The notes: a model not told the origin generated them from the sequence alone. 64,000 nucleotides of DNA from Thermoflavimicrobium daqui (GCF_003313465.1 NZ_KZ845664.1:372001-436000), one strand, 5' to 3'; counted from the stretch's first letter, positions 36,732 to 45,192 are shown. Program-made: numbers and translations.

Positions 36732-38402
36732 TTGAACAAAAACCAACGAGGCAAATTGTTGATTTTTGCTCTCGGTGGGTTGGATGAAATCGGAAAAAAT
36801 ATGTATGTTGTCCAATATGGGAATGATATAGTTGTGATCGACGCGGGTCTAAAATTCCCTGAGGAAGACATGTTAGGTATCGATATTGTTATCCCAGATA
36901 TTAGCTATTTAGTTGAGAACCAAGAAAAGGTACGCGGAATTATTTTAACACATGGACATGAAGATCATATTGGTGGGCTTCCTTATATTTTAAAACAGCT
37001 TAAAGTGCCTATATATGCTACGAAGCTAACGATGGGCTTAATTGAACATAAATTAAAAGAAGCTCACATTCTAAACGAAGTGAAACGGTATATAATCAGC
37101 AACCAATCGGAAATTACCTTAGGTTCTATGAAAGCAACGTTTTTCAATACAAATCATAGCATACCTGACTCAGTTGGCGTGTGTGTTCAAACTCCAGAAG
37201 GGGCGGTTGTACATACGGGGGACTTTAAATTTGATATGACTCCTGTCAATGGACATCTGGCCGATATGCATAAAATGGCTGAAATTGGTAAAAAAGGTGT
37301 TTTATGTCTGTTATCGGATAGTACGAATGCTGAACGGAGTGGATTTACTGGTTCGGAGAGTACAGTAGGAGAGGGAATCCAAGAAGTATTCCGTAAAGCC
37401 AAGCAACGGGTGATTGTAGCTACTTTTGCTTCTAATATTCACCGTATACAGCAAGTTGTAGATGCTTGTCATATTTATGGGCGAAAACTGGCAGTAGTAG
37501 GGCGTAGTATGGTTAATGTGGTAAATATTGCCTCAGAACTGGGATATTTGAACATTCCTAAAGATCTCCTTATTGAGCCAGATGATATCAATCGATTACC
37601 CGCACATAAAGTGGCTGTAATCTCTACAGGTAGTCAAGGGGAAAGTATGTCAGCGTTGAATCGAATGGCCAATGCTTCACACCGCAAAGTAGAGATTTTA
37701 CCAGGTGATACGGTAATTATTGCAGCTACTCCAATCCCAGGTAATGAAAAAATGATTGGTCGTATCGTTAATCAACTCTTCCGTATTGGTGCTGATGTTG
37801 TTTATAGTACTACTTCACATGTTCACGTGTCTGGTCATGGTTCTCAAGAAGATCTCAAGCTAATGCTAAATCTGATAAAACCACGTTATTTTATTCCGAT
37901 TCATGGCGAGTATCGTATGTTACTAGCTCATGCCCAACTAGCCGAATCAGTCGGGGTTCGACCTGAAAATATATTTATCTGCGATAATGGAGATAGTTTA
38001 GAGATTTCAAATGGAAAAGCAAGATATGGTCCGAAAATTTCTACAGGTAAAGTATTAATTGACGGATTAGGTGTTGGTGATGTTGGAAATATTGTTTTAA
38101 GAGACCGCAAATTATTATCTCAAGATGGAATTTTAGTAGTTGTAGTCACCCTAAGTAAAACCAATGGAACGATTCTATCCGGACCTGATATTATCTCACG
38201 GGGCTTTGTATATGTCCGGGAGTCGGAACAGTTGTTAGACGATGCTACGCAAGTCGTCAATCAAACAATGGAAAGATGTATGAAAGAGCAAGTAAGCGAA
38301 TGGGCTTCACTGAAAACAAGTATTCGCGATTCATTAAGTAAATTCTTATATGAACGGACACGTCGTCGTCCAATGATCTTACCAATTATCATGGAAGTGT
38401 AG
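36732..38402 (+). CDS. rnjB: Ribonuclease J2-type (RNase J family) metallo-beta-lactamase nuclease
   Basis: 556 residues: metallo-beta-lactamase/beta-CASP core and C-terminal RNase J domain. The metal motif THGHEDHIGG near residue 75, NTNHSIPDS near 138 and STTSHVHVSGHGSQEDL near 360 are present. TTG 36732 follows AGGAGGT. The position after dapA corresponds to B. subtilis ymfA (RNase J2). Its final codons are part of an 18-bp repeat that recurs at 43037, marking an integration site. Confidence 0.93.
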   Translation: MNKNQRGKLLIFALGGLDEIGKNMYVVQYGNDIVVIDAGLKFPEEDMLGIDIVIPDISYLVENQEKVRGIILTHGHEDHIGGLPYILKQLKVPIYATKLTMGLIEHKLKEAHILNEVKRYIISNQSEITLGSMKATFFNTNHSIPDSVGVCVQTPEGAVVHTGDFKFDMTPVNGHLADMHKMAEIGKKGVLCLLSDSTNAERSGFTGSESTVGEGIQEVFRKAKQRVIVATFASNIHRIQQVVDACHIYGRKLAVVGRSMVNVVNIASELGYLNIPKDLLIEPDDINRLPAHKVAVISTGSQGESMSALNRMANASHRKVEILPGDTVIIAATPIPGNEKMIGRIVNQLFRIGADVVYSTTSHVHVSGHGSQEDLKLMLNLIKPRYFIPIHGEYRMLLAHAQLAESVGVRPENIFICDNGDSLEISNGKARYGPKISTGKVLIDGLGVGDVGNIVLRDRKLLSQDGILVVVVTLSKTNGTILSGPDIISRGFVYVRESEQLLDDATQVVNQTMERCMKEQVSEWASLKTSIRDSLSKFLYERTRRRPMILPIIMEV

Positions 38403-38408
38403 TTGGTA
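38391..38408 (+). repeat. Left attachment-site-like direct repeat
   Basis: ATGGAAGTGTAGTTGGTA, overlapping the last codons and stop of rnjB; identical to 43037-43054. Confidence 0.75.
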
Positions 38409-38422
38409 GTTGGTTTTTAGAT

Positions 38423-38455
38423 GCCGCAATCCCTTAATATGAAAGGGGTTGTGGC
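38423..38455 (+). terminator. Hairpin after rnjB (element side)
   Basis: GCCGCAATCCCTT pairs with AAGGGGTTGTGGC through several G-U pairs. The corresponding hairpin after the second repeat (43067-43103) has a better T run. Confidence 0.6.
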
Positions 38456-38482
38456 TTCTATGTTTCATCAAGGCTGGAGAAT

Positions 38483-38500
38483 GCTAACATTTTGCTAACC
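38483..38500 (+). repeat. Arm-type repeat (GCTAACATTTTGCTAACC)
   Basis: Two GCTAAC cores 11 bp apart, start to start, beside the integrase end. Related copies lie at 42901 and 43129. They resemble arm-type integrase-binding sites. Confidence 0.55.
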
Positions 38501-38509
38501 TTTAGTCTG

Positions 38510-38842
38510 CTAAAGCGATTGTTTCGTATTGATCAAGTTAATAGCTTCATCTAATTTGTCGGCTGCCTGTTGTTGCATAGTTGGCGTAACATGGCTATAG
38601 GTATCCATCGTAATGGAAATACTCGAATGCCTCAATCTTTCTGCAACCACTTTTGGATTTTCACCAAGAAGCAACAGCAGAGTAGCATGGGTGTGACGAA
38701 GCGCATGGAATTTTATTTTTGGGAAATTGTATTTTTCAATGACATAATTTAAATCTCGGTTCAGATCGCCTAGATCAAGAGGTTTACCTACGTTGTTACA
38801 TACGACTAGATCAAAATCCTGAAATCCTTTGCCAAGGCGCAA
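38510..38842 (-). pseudogene. Tyrosine recombinase/integrase, C-terminal fragment
   Basis: 110 residues remain of a phage/ICE-type integrase. HALRHTHATLL (second catalytic Arg region), the RLRHSSISITMDTYSHV block with the Tyr nucleophile, and a C-terminal helix are visible. The N-terminal arm-binding domain and the first catalytic Arg are gone. At about 38843 it abuts, head to head, the broken MetRS gene. The gene ends 10 bases from the arm repeat, the usual place for an integrase in an integrative element. Confidence 0.85.
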
Positions 38843-38843
38843 T

Positions 38844-40500
38844 AATGGGATTAAACATTTAGGAAATTTAGCTGGTTCATTGTTGCCGGCAGATGTTTAT
38901 GCGCGTTTTTTGCGGCAAGAAGGGGAAGAAGTGCTTTTTATTTGTGCAACGGATGAACATGGTACACCAGCAGAATTGTCTGCTTAGCGGCTGGTCTGGA
39001 CGTTGAAGAATATTGCAAACAGATGCACAATGTACAAGCCGAGATTTATCAGCGATTTGGTTTATCATTTGACCATTTTGGAAGAAGTTCATCAGAACAA
39101 AACCGAGAGATAACCCAGTATTTTTATCGTAAACTCGAAGAAAATGGATTTATTGAAGAAAAAATATTCAGCAGATTTATTCGGAAGAATCGGAAGAAGA
39201 TGGCCGTTTTTTGCCAGATCGTTATGTGCAAGGGACATGTCCTAAATGTGGTTATGAAGCTGCACGTGGAGATCAGTGTGAAAATTGTACATCTGTTCTT
39301 GAACCGACTGAATTGTTGAATCCACGATCTGCTTTGTCAGGTAGCACCAATCTAGAAGTTCGGTCAACAAAGCATCTTTTTTTACGATTAGATTTATTAA
39401 GTAAAGAAATACAGGATTGGGTTCAGTCGCAAGAGAATTGGCCAAAGTTGACAAAATCAATTACTATGAAATGGATTAACGAGGGTTTACAACCACGAGG
39501 TATTACCCGTGATTTAACTTGGGGAGTTCCTGTACCGAAAGCTGGTTTTGAAAATAAAGTTTTTTATGTATGGTTTGATGCCCCCATTGAATATGTAGGC
39601 GGAACAAAGGAATGGTCTGATCAGAAACCAGATGAGCGAAATTGGAAAGAATGGTGGTATGATCAGCAAGATGTTATTTATACTCAATTTATGGCAAAGG
39701 ACAATGTGCCATTTCATTCCGTTTTTTGGCCAGCAACAATTTTAGGAACTCGTGAACCTTGGACACAAGCAACACAAATTAAAAGTTTTAATTGGTTAGT
39801 TTACTATGGAGGCAAGTTTTCAACAAGTCAAAAACGAGGGGTCTTTATGGATCAAGCATTAGAAATATTGCCTCCTAATTATTGGCGTTACTATTTAATT
39901 GCGCAATCCCCAGAAACGACTGATTCGAATTTTACGTGGGAAATCTTTGCAAGTATGATAAACAAAGATTTAGTTGGTGCTTATGGAAACTTCATCAACC
40001 TTACATTGAAGCTAACTGCTTCTAAATTTGGAACGGCTATTCCAGCACAAGGAGAATGGACAGAAATAGAAGAACGTTTACAAGAAAAATGTATTGAGTT
40101 AATGAAAGAGTATCGTTCTTTATTCGAAAAATTGGATCTTCGTAAAGCAATATCGACTTTACGTGAGTTATGGACGCAAGGGAATCTATATTTAGACGAA
40201 AGAGCCCAATGGAGTTTAATACATACAGATCGTGAAGCGGCTGGGATGGTTTTACGAACAGCAATCAATTTAATTCGCGTGTTCTCAATCGCAGCGAGAT
40301 CTCTGATTCCCTTCACCACTGATAAAGTGTTTAATTCTTAGAATTTAGACCCCAAAGAAGCTGATATTCCATTTGTTGAAGCGGTAGATTTAAAATACCT
40401 TAAGGGTGATCATCCATTTGAAGTTCCTGACCTTTTGTTTCAACGTATTGATGATGAAGCCATAGCAAAATATCAACATAAATTTGGTGAACCCAATTGA
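38844..40500 (+). pseudogene. Methionyl-tRNA synthetase-like gene, multiply disrupted
   Basis: Class I synthetase remains, clearly Met[13 protein letters not shown] (HIGH region), [14 protein letters not shown], a CPKC..CENC zinc knuckle, DLTWGVPVP, YVWFDAPIEYV and KFSTSQKRG (KMSKS region). The first dozen or so residues are missing at the junction with the integrase. Frameshifts occur near 38985 and 39165, and a TAG at 40339 interrupts KVFNS*NLDPKEAD, with homology continuing to 40497. It is probably an additional, foreign MetRS; the usual chromosomal copy must lie elsewhere. Confidence 0.85.
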
Positions 40501-40708
40501 ACAAAGGAAACGTTTAGAGAATTAAATACGAGCGGAGATGAAGAATCAATGGAGATGGATGAGGATTATGTCACAGCAATGGAATACGGAATGTCGCCGA
40601 TTTCTCGTTGGGGATTTGGGATAGAACGAATGATTAAAATGTTGACGAGTTGTGACAATTAAAGATACTGTACTATTCCCGATTACAAGGCTGAAACAGT
40701 CTGAATAA
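40490..40708 (+). pseudogene. Class II lysyl-tRNA synthetase-like C-terminal fragment
   Basis: Read across two frameshifts (near 40519 and 40660), the segment gives NPIEQRKR, FRELNTSGDEESMEMDEDYV, EYGMSPISRWGFGIERMIKM (motif 3) and a KDTVLFPITRLKQSE ending. This is the C-terminus of a class II LysRS-type enzyme. It follows the MetRS remnant directly, with no intergenic space. Only about 70 residues survive. It is not functional. Confidence 0.65.
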
Positions 40709-40722
40709 AAACGTTGATGGAT

Positions 40723-40746
40723 GTCTAGTTTTATTAGGCATCCTTT
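40723..40746 (+). terminator. Hairpin after the LysRS-like fragment
   Basis: GGATGTCT pairs with AGGCATCC (one G-U), followed by TTTAAT. Confidence 0.4.
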
Positions 40747-40771
40747 AATCTTAGGAGATGGAAAGGAACAG

Positions 40772-41225
40772 ATGAATCCCACAAGAGCAGAAGAGAATTC
40801 CCATACTTTTTAGCTTACATGAACCTTATTTTGAGGAAATCAAAAGTGGGATCAAACGTTATGAATATCGGAAGCGTTATGTAGAACAACCATCAATCGT
40901 ATATATCTACTGTACAAGCCCAGTAAAAGCAGTGAAGGGAATTGTTTTATTTGATACTCCTATCATAGGTCCTCCTGAATTAATAAGCGAAATTTCAGAG
41001 AAGGAAACAGGTGAGGGAGCTCTGACTGCTGAGTATTTAAAAGGAAAGAAAAAGGGTTATGCAATACCTGTAGAGTCTTGGAAGGAAATAGAGTCGATTT
41101 CCTTAGAAGAATTACGAGATCAAGTATCAGGTTTTGTGCCTCCTCAATCGTACTATCGATTAGACAACAAACCAGAATTGTTGGAGTATCTGGAATCCAA
41201 AAGAATTGTTGGTTTAACAAAATAA
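40772..41225 (+). pseudogene. ASCH-domain protein gene with damaged 5' end
   Basis: ASCH domains are small beta-barrels related to PUA that bind nucleosides or RNA. From about 40803 the frame reads ILFSLHEPYFEEIKSGIKRY then EYRKRY, the ASCH start, and continues to the TAA at 41223-41225. No standard start codon exists between an in-frame TGA (40773) and Met at 40932, which lies inside the domain. ATG 40772 with AGGAGATGGAAAGGA upstream opens another frame that closes at 40813, suggesting a one-base frameshift near 40780-40800. A non-canonical start cannot be excluded. Confidence 0.6.
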
Positions 41226-41310
41226 ACAATATAGCTATTTCTTTCATCGTGGGCGTATGCTCGCGTTTTTTATATTTATTATAATCAAGACTAAAAATAC
41301 TAAATGCAGA

Positions 41311-41718
41311 GTGATTATAGCAATAGCTGCAAAATGTGCTGTTGTGTTAAAACAAAGTAAGGTTTTAGTTTTAAAGAAAACAGTAGAAGAAATGAACGGA
41401 GACTTCTCAAAAAGTAGTTACGATCTCCTTGGAGGGCGTGTCAGATATGGAGAAGAGGTTGAAGAAGCACTAAGACGTGAACTTCTAGAGGAAGCCGGGA
41501 TTACATGTGAGAAATTTAACTTAATAACAACTTGGCCTGTTATTCGTTCTGATGGTTTACAGATTCATATTTTTCTATACAGAGCTGATTTTAAAGGTGG
41601 GGTAATTACCTTGAGTTCAGAACATGATGATTATCAATGGATCAGTTTACAAGATGGGGCTACATCATCTCATCCGAAATGGATTACAAGGTCAATTTCT
41701 TTGGCTTTGGAAAGTTAA
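41311..41718 (+). CDS. Nudix hydrolase
   Basis: Nudix box GGRVRYGEEVEEALRRELLE followed by EAGI fits GX5EX7REUXEEXGU exactly, so the catalytic site is intact. Such enzymes cleave nucleoside diphosphates linked to another group; the substrate is unknown. I place the start at GTG 41311, giving 135 residues. The frame opens at 41257, but no ribosome site is obvious for either. It sits between the ASCH remnant and a phosphoesterase gene within the island. Confidence 0.7.
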   Translation: MIIAIAAKCAVVLKQSKVLVLKKTVEEMNGDFSKSSYDLLGGRVRYGEEVEEALRRELLEEAGITCEKFNLITTWPVIRSDGLQIHIFLYRADFKGGVITLSSEHDDYQWISLQDGATSSHPKWITRSISLALES

Positions 41719-41797
41719 GATTACTGCAATTATCCACAGCCTTAGGTTAATTTGAGTAGTTTCCATCTACAACAAAAAAAGGGGATTGTTTTAAAAG

Positions 41798-42538
41798 ATG
41801 AGGTCTTATGCTGTAATTACAGATATCCATGGCAATTATCCGGCTTTAGCAACAGTGTTGAAAGAGATCGCTAAACTATCAGTGGACCAAATTTTTTGCT
41901 TAGGCGATATGATTGGCATCGGTCCTTACTCGAATGAGGTATTGGAAACGGTATTTTCTCTTGACAACATAACGATCATTACTGGAAATCATGACGAAGC
42001 AGTATACGCACTAGTAAATAATCAACCTTATCCTGTAAGTCATTTAAAAGAAAAAGAACACCATCGATGGATTGCAGATCAACTATCTGTTGAGCATGCA
42101 CACCACCTTTCAAAATTGCCTCGCTGGGCTTCAATCGAAAATTCTAGCATCCATCTGGTTCACTTTCATCTACAAAAACAGAAAGAATATGCTCACATTA
42201 GTGAAAATCCTTATACTTCAACGGGAAAGGCGTATCCAGTACCCGAAATAGATATGAAAAAAATTTTTCAGGATTATACAAATCACGCTCTAGTACTGTT
42301 TGGACATGTTCACGACACATATCAATTTTCTATTGGTCAAACTTTGTTTTTCAATCCTGGCTCATTAGGCTGTAATCATCAACCGTATGCACGCTTTGGG
42401 CTTGTAAAGATAAATGATCAAAACGTTCAAGCTGATTTTCAAGCTGTTTGGTATGATAAAGATGAATATGTTCGGTCAATACAAGCCATACAGTATCCAG
42501 ATTATCAATTAATCCTACAAATATTCTTTGGGGTGTAA
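41798..42538 (+). CDS. Calcineurin-like metallophosphoesterase
   Basis: 246 residues. DIHGNYPAL (DxH) near residue 8, CLGDMIGIGPYSNEV near 34, GNHDEAVYA near 63 and FGHVHDTYQF near 167 supply all metal ligands of the YfcE/diadenosine-phosphatase-like group. It is probably cytoplasmic; the substrate is unknown. ATG 41798 lies behind AAAGGGG at a long spacing. It looks intact, in contrast to its neighbours. Confidence 0.78.
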   Translation: MRSYAVITDIHGNYPALATVLKEIAKLSVDQIFCLGDMIGIGPYSNEVLETVFSLDNITIITGNHDEAVYALVNNQPYPVSHLKEKEHHRWIADQLSVEHAHHLSKLPRWASIENSSIHLVHFHLQKQKEYAHISENPYTSTGKAYPVPEIDMKKIFQDYTNHALVLFGHVHDTYQFSIGQTLFFNPGSLGCNHQPYARFGLVKINDQNVQADFQAVWYDKDEYVRSIQAIQYPDYQLILQIFFGV

Positions 42539-42565
42539 CAAAGGTATTTATCAATATTTACCAAG

Positions 42566-42734
42566 AAGCGCGAACCTCATGATCTGGTTAGACCCTAGGA
42601 GGCTCGCACCCCAGATGTGGCATGGGTTTTCACGAATTTCAGCCGAAAATGTGGAGATGAAAAAGGATGATAAAGTGGGGTTCGCGTTTCAGGTATGTAG
42701 GAGCCAGTGGAAGCAGGGGTTAGCGACACGAGCT
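42566..42734 (+). promoter_or_regulatory. Putative CRISPR leader
   Basis: GCGCGAACC (42568) has complementary copies GAGGCTCGC (42599) and GGTTCGCGT (42679), enclosing a G/T-rich stretch, immediately upstream of two repeat units. This arrangement of GCGAACC/GGTTCGC motifs resembles leaders I know from several Firmicute arrays; the match is from memory. Confidence 0.45.
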
Positions 42735-42840
42735 GTTGCATCAAAGCAGAGTTCTGCTATTGAGTTGAAATAACGTTTTGGTTTTAAACCTCCAATCGGC
42801 TCGGTTGCATCGAAGCAGGGCACTGCAATTGAGTTGAAAC
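42735..42840 (+). CRISPR. Two-repeat CRISPR-like remnant
   Basis: Two 37-nt units at 42735-42771 and 42804-42840 begin GTTGCATC and end ATTGAGTTGAAA(T/C). They are separated by a unique 32-nt spacer. Each carries a short hairpin: GCAGA/TCTGC in the first and GCAG/CTGC in the second, so the stem is kept although bases differ. ATTGAAAC-like 3' ends are common in type I/III repeats. No cas genes occur in the window. Confidence 0.5.
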
Positions 42841-43036
42841 AGTATTGACTAATTACCGGTAAATGTTTGGTGGCGAGGTGATCAATCCGATTAACAACAT
42901 GCTAACATTTTTGCTAACGCACTATTGATCATTAGGGTGAACACGGTGCTTTTTAGGGAGGTATCAGCTTTCACTATATGCGATAGAATCAACGTTTTGA
43001 CATAGTGGTTAATTAGAGGCTCCAGCCTCAATGAAA
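42841..43036. other. Right end of the rnjB-associated element
   Basis: No gene. It contains an arm-type repeat (42901-42919), a TGATCAAT/ATTGATCA inverted repeat around it, and a GAGGCT/AGCCTC hairpin near 43015-43028 just before the right direct repeat. Confidence 0.55.
42901..42919 (+). repeat. Arm-type repeat (GCTAACATTTTTGCTAACG)
   Basis: Same paired GCTAAC layout as 38483-38500, one base longer spacing. Confidence 0.5.
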
Positions 43037-43054
43037 ATGGAAGTGTAGTTGGTA
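43037..43054 (+). repeat. Right attachment-site-like direct repeat
   Basis: ATGGAAGTGTAGTTGGTA, identical to 38391-38408, here without any rnjB coding sequence upstream. Confidence 0.75.
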
Positions 43055-43066
43055 TACCCTAAACTT

Positions 43067-43114
43067 AAGCCGTTAACCCTTGACTCGTCAGGGGTTGCGG
43101 CTTTCTTGTTTTTT
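43067..43114 (+). terminator. Terminator hairpin after the second repeat
   Basis: AAGCCG-TT-AACCCTTGA pairs with TCAGGGGTT-G-CGGCTT, followed by TCTTGTTTTTT. It may be the original rnjB terminator displaced by integration. Confidence 0.75.
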
Positions 43115-43128
43115 GGAGAAGAGTATTT

Positions 43129-43146
43129 GGTAACATTTTGGTAACC
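43129..43146 (+). repeat. Arm-type repeat (GGTAACATTTTGGTAACC)
   Basis: Variant of the TAAC pair, placed relative to the 43037 repeat as 38483 is to 38391. Confidence 0.45.
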
Positions 43147-43162
43147 TTTATTAAAATAAATT

Positions 43163-43558
43163 CATGGAGATGCTCATTTATGGAATTTTTTATATCCTGT
43201 AGAAAATGTGGTATTTTGTCGCCTTGTTGATTGGCAAACATGGGATATTAATATCGGTACTGAAGATTTGTCTCATATGATTGCATTACATTGATTTCCT
43301 AAACGTAGAGCATTATATGAAGAGGATTTAATTCGTAGACATCATAGGAAGCTAATAAAGAATGGAGTAAAAAACTATAGCCTAAGTGAACTATGGGTTG
43401 ATTATCGATTGTCTGTTATTCGAAAAATTTTTTTGCCAGTCAGACAATGGCATAGTGGAGAAATATCTCCTCAGATATGGTGGAATCATCTTGAAAAAAT
43501 TTTTTTAGCTTTCGATGATTTACACTGTTTGACGTGATTAGAGCAGAAATTAATTTAA
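43163..43558 (+). pseudogene. APH/choline-kinase-like phosphotransferase, C-terminal remnant
   Basis: Reading through gives HGDAHLWNFLYP (the catalytic Brenner motif HGDxHxxN), VFCRLVDWQTWDINIGTEDL (metal-binding Asp), then a long helical tail. TGA codons interrupt at 43292 (LH*FPKRR) and 43535, and nothing upstream of HGD survives. Relatives phosphorylate aminoglycosides or other small alcohols; this one is dead. Confidence 0.7.
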
Positions 43559-43561
43559 CCA

Positions 43562-43609
43562 AAAAAAACACCTCCTGAAATGTATTATCAAATTCGGAGG
43601 TGTTTTTTT
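43562..43609. terminator. Bidirectional terminator
   Basis: AAAAAAAACACCTCC pairs with GGAGGTGTTTTTTTT across a 20-base loop. It lies between the kinase remnant and the minus-strand GlyRS fragment. Confidence 0.85.
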
Positions 43610-43657
43610 TGAACAAGTTAGTAATCCAGTATTATGTGATAGTAAACGATTTTTGTA

Positions 43658-43789
43658 CTAAAATCGTATTTTTTCTTCAAGAAAAGTTTTTAATTCGCTA
43701 ATCGGTATCCGTATTTGTTCCATTGTATCCCGATCCCGTATGGTAACTTGACCATCTTGCTCAGAGTCAAAATCATATGTAATACAGAA
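43658..43789 (-). pseudogene. Glycyl-tRNA synthetase (single-chain type) C-terminal fragment
   Basis: 43 codons read [19 protein letters not shown] then [14 protein letters not shown] and EEKIRF before TAG. This closely follows the C-terminus of dimeric class II GlyRS. The sequence upstream (43790 onward) is unrelated, so the gene is cut. With the MetRS- and LysRS-like remnants this is the third synthetase fragment within 5 kb. Confidence 0.7.
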
Positions 43790-44063
43790 TGTATTCTATC
43801 TGTTTTGCTGTTGGGGCAATTATAGTATTAAAAACAATTTTGTCATGGTTATTCAAAAGAAAATCAGTAAAAATATTTTTATTACATATCTCTTATCATT
43901 GTAGAATTTTATATATTGATTGGATATTATTAACATATCGATTAATACGACTACAAAAGAAAAATTACAAACCCATGAGATTGGTCCGAACAAAAAAATA
44001 ATAAAGGATAATATGAAGTATATGTTTTTTAATTGACACGTCCTTATATTCTCTCCCTTCCTA
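43790..44063. other. AT-rich region without a credible gene
   Basis: A 70-codon frame (43789-44001) lacks a ribosome site and overlaps the GlyRS fragment end; nothing else is recognisable. Confidence 0.5.
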
Positions 44064-44116
44064 ATTCAAAATAATAAGCTCATCTATTATATTTAGCTAA
44101 GCTTATTATTTTGAAT
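44064..44116. repeat. 17-bp perfect inverted repeat
   Basis: ATTCAAAATAATAAGCT (44064-44080) pairs with AGCTTATTATTTTGAAT (44100-44116) around a 19-base loop. It could be a terminator or the scar of a small mobile element. Confidence 0.7.
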
Positions 44117-44186
44117 GTTAATCTAAAAAGTGGACATAGAGAATTGAGAATGACAAATAAAGTCAAATTTAATTGAGGTGTCCATT

Positions 44187-44317
44187 ATGAATAAAAATAT
44201 GATATAGAATTCTATGAAAAAATAGTCCAAAATATCCTAGAAATCGGAAAATCAATCGCTCAAATAGCCCGAAACCTTGGTATATTAGATAAAACCCTCT
44301 ACTACTGGGTAAGGTAA
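44187..44317 (+). pseudogene. IS3-type transposase OrfA N-terminal remnant
   Basis: ATG 44187 begins MNKN, then a one-base frameshift near 44200 leads into YDIEFYEKIVQNILEIGKSI, AQIARNLGILDKTLYYWVR and a TAA. This is the helix-turn-helix start of IS3/IS150-type OrfA. No OrfB or ends are recognisable. It is a fossil. Confidence 0.6.
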
Positions 44318-44437
44318 TAAACAAACTATCCAAATAAAACTAGCTATGGCTTCTTCCGTCTAGGGCTAATTTTTATTTTTCTTCTCTAACTGTGTAAGAT
44401 GAGATTCTCCCTATGATTTTTATCAAAAATAACCCCT

Positions 44438-45046
44438 TCATTCATCGTGCTTAGTTTCACTCCTTTGAGATTTTCCCATTAAGCCATAGTAAAAAAGTCG
44501 ATTGATCTCCTGAAGTATTCCCTGATTTGTATAAGAAAAAAGTTCTGGTTGAGCTAATGCCTCTTTAAATATCTGAATGTAAAACAAAATCGCCTCCATT
44601 GAAATAGATGGGTCTATATACCCTTCTTTCTTTCCTAAATCAATCATTTTTCTAAAAAAGGGAATCGTTTTCTCTCTATAAAAATCCTCAATGAATGCTC
44701 GAAAAGCTGAATCGTTCACGTTAGCACGAATAAAGTCAAAATTTAGCTCTTTCACTGTATTAGGATGATCAAATATAATTTTCTCCATTTTATTCGGAAA
44801 TGGAAGATTCTCCTCTAATATTTTTTCGTATGTTTCCATCGTTTTGTTCATTAAATTAACCATTACACTTCTAATAAGCACTTCTTTGTTTCCGAAATAA
44901 TTATAAATAGTTACTGGTGAGACTCTTGCCTTCTTAGCTATTTCATTTATACTAACCTTTTCTACTCCATATGTAGAAAATAGTTCGGATGAAGCTCTAA
45001 TGATTTGTTCTTTCTTCTTTTCTGTACGAAGTTGATATCCATCCAT
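44438..45046 (-). CDS. TetR-family transcriptional regulator
   Basis: 202 residues with a classic N-terminal TetR helix-turn-helix (ASSELFSTYGVEKVSINEIA then RVSPVTIYNYFGNKEVLI, about residues 16-58) and a variable helical ligand domain. It is transcribed divergently from the P450 gene with 146 bases between them, suggesting that it represses that gene and itself. AGGTGATAA serves as ribosome site on the minus strand. The ligand is unknown, perhaps a fatty acid or P450 substrate. Confidence 0.85.
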   Translation of the reverse strand: MDGYQLRTEKKKEQIIRASSELFSTYGVEKVSINEIAKKARVSPVTIYNYFGNKEVLIRSVMVNLMNKTMETYEKILEENLPFPNKMEKIIFDHPNTVKELNFDFIRANVNDSAFRAFIEDFYREKTIPFFRKMIDLGKKEGYIDPSISMEAILFYIQIFKEALAQPELFSYTNQGILQEINRLFYYGLMGKSQRSETKHDE

Positions 45047-45074
45047 TATTTATCACCTCGGCACTAATATACTA

Positions 45075-45155
45075 AATGATTTGTAATGAATCAATTTAAA
45101 TATTTCAAAACACTATTGTTTGCGTAGAAGAAATGATATATTATGAATAATATAT
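45075..45155. promoter_or_regulatory. Divergent TetR/P450 control region with candidate operators
   Basis: A perfect 20-bp AT palindrome (ATATATTATGAATAATATAT, 45136-45155) and a weaker TGATT-N7-AATCA (45075-45094 region) lie between the divergent genes. Confidence 0.45.
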
Positions 45156-45192
45156 ACTAAATTTATTCATTTCATTCAAATGGGGTGTATCT

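Larger units (their letters stand above)
38391..43054. mobile_element. Degraded integrative element at the 3' end of rnjB
   Basis: The segment is bounded by identical 18-bp direct repeats. The left copy is the rnjB terminus, so rnjB stays intact. Inside are a truncated tyrosine integrase next to the left end, arm-type TAAC repeats at both ends, two broken tRNA-synthetase genes, a damaged ASCH gene, Nudix and phosphoesterase genes and a CRISPR-like remnant. The right copy is again followed by a related hairpin and arm repeat, so a second related element seems to lie in tandem. The element is surely no longer self-mobile. Confidence 0.7.

Noticed and set aside
38391-43054. Intact mobile island with active integrase
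   Set aside because: Integrase lacks its N-terminal half and first catalytic Arg; several cargo genes are frameshifted.
43789-44001. 70-codon plus-strand frame with hydrophobic start
   Set aside because: No ribosome site, starts at the cut end of the GlyRS fragment, very AT-rich composition and no recognisable domain.
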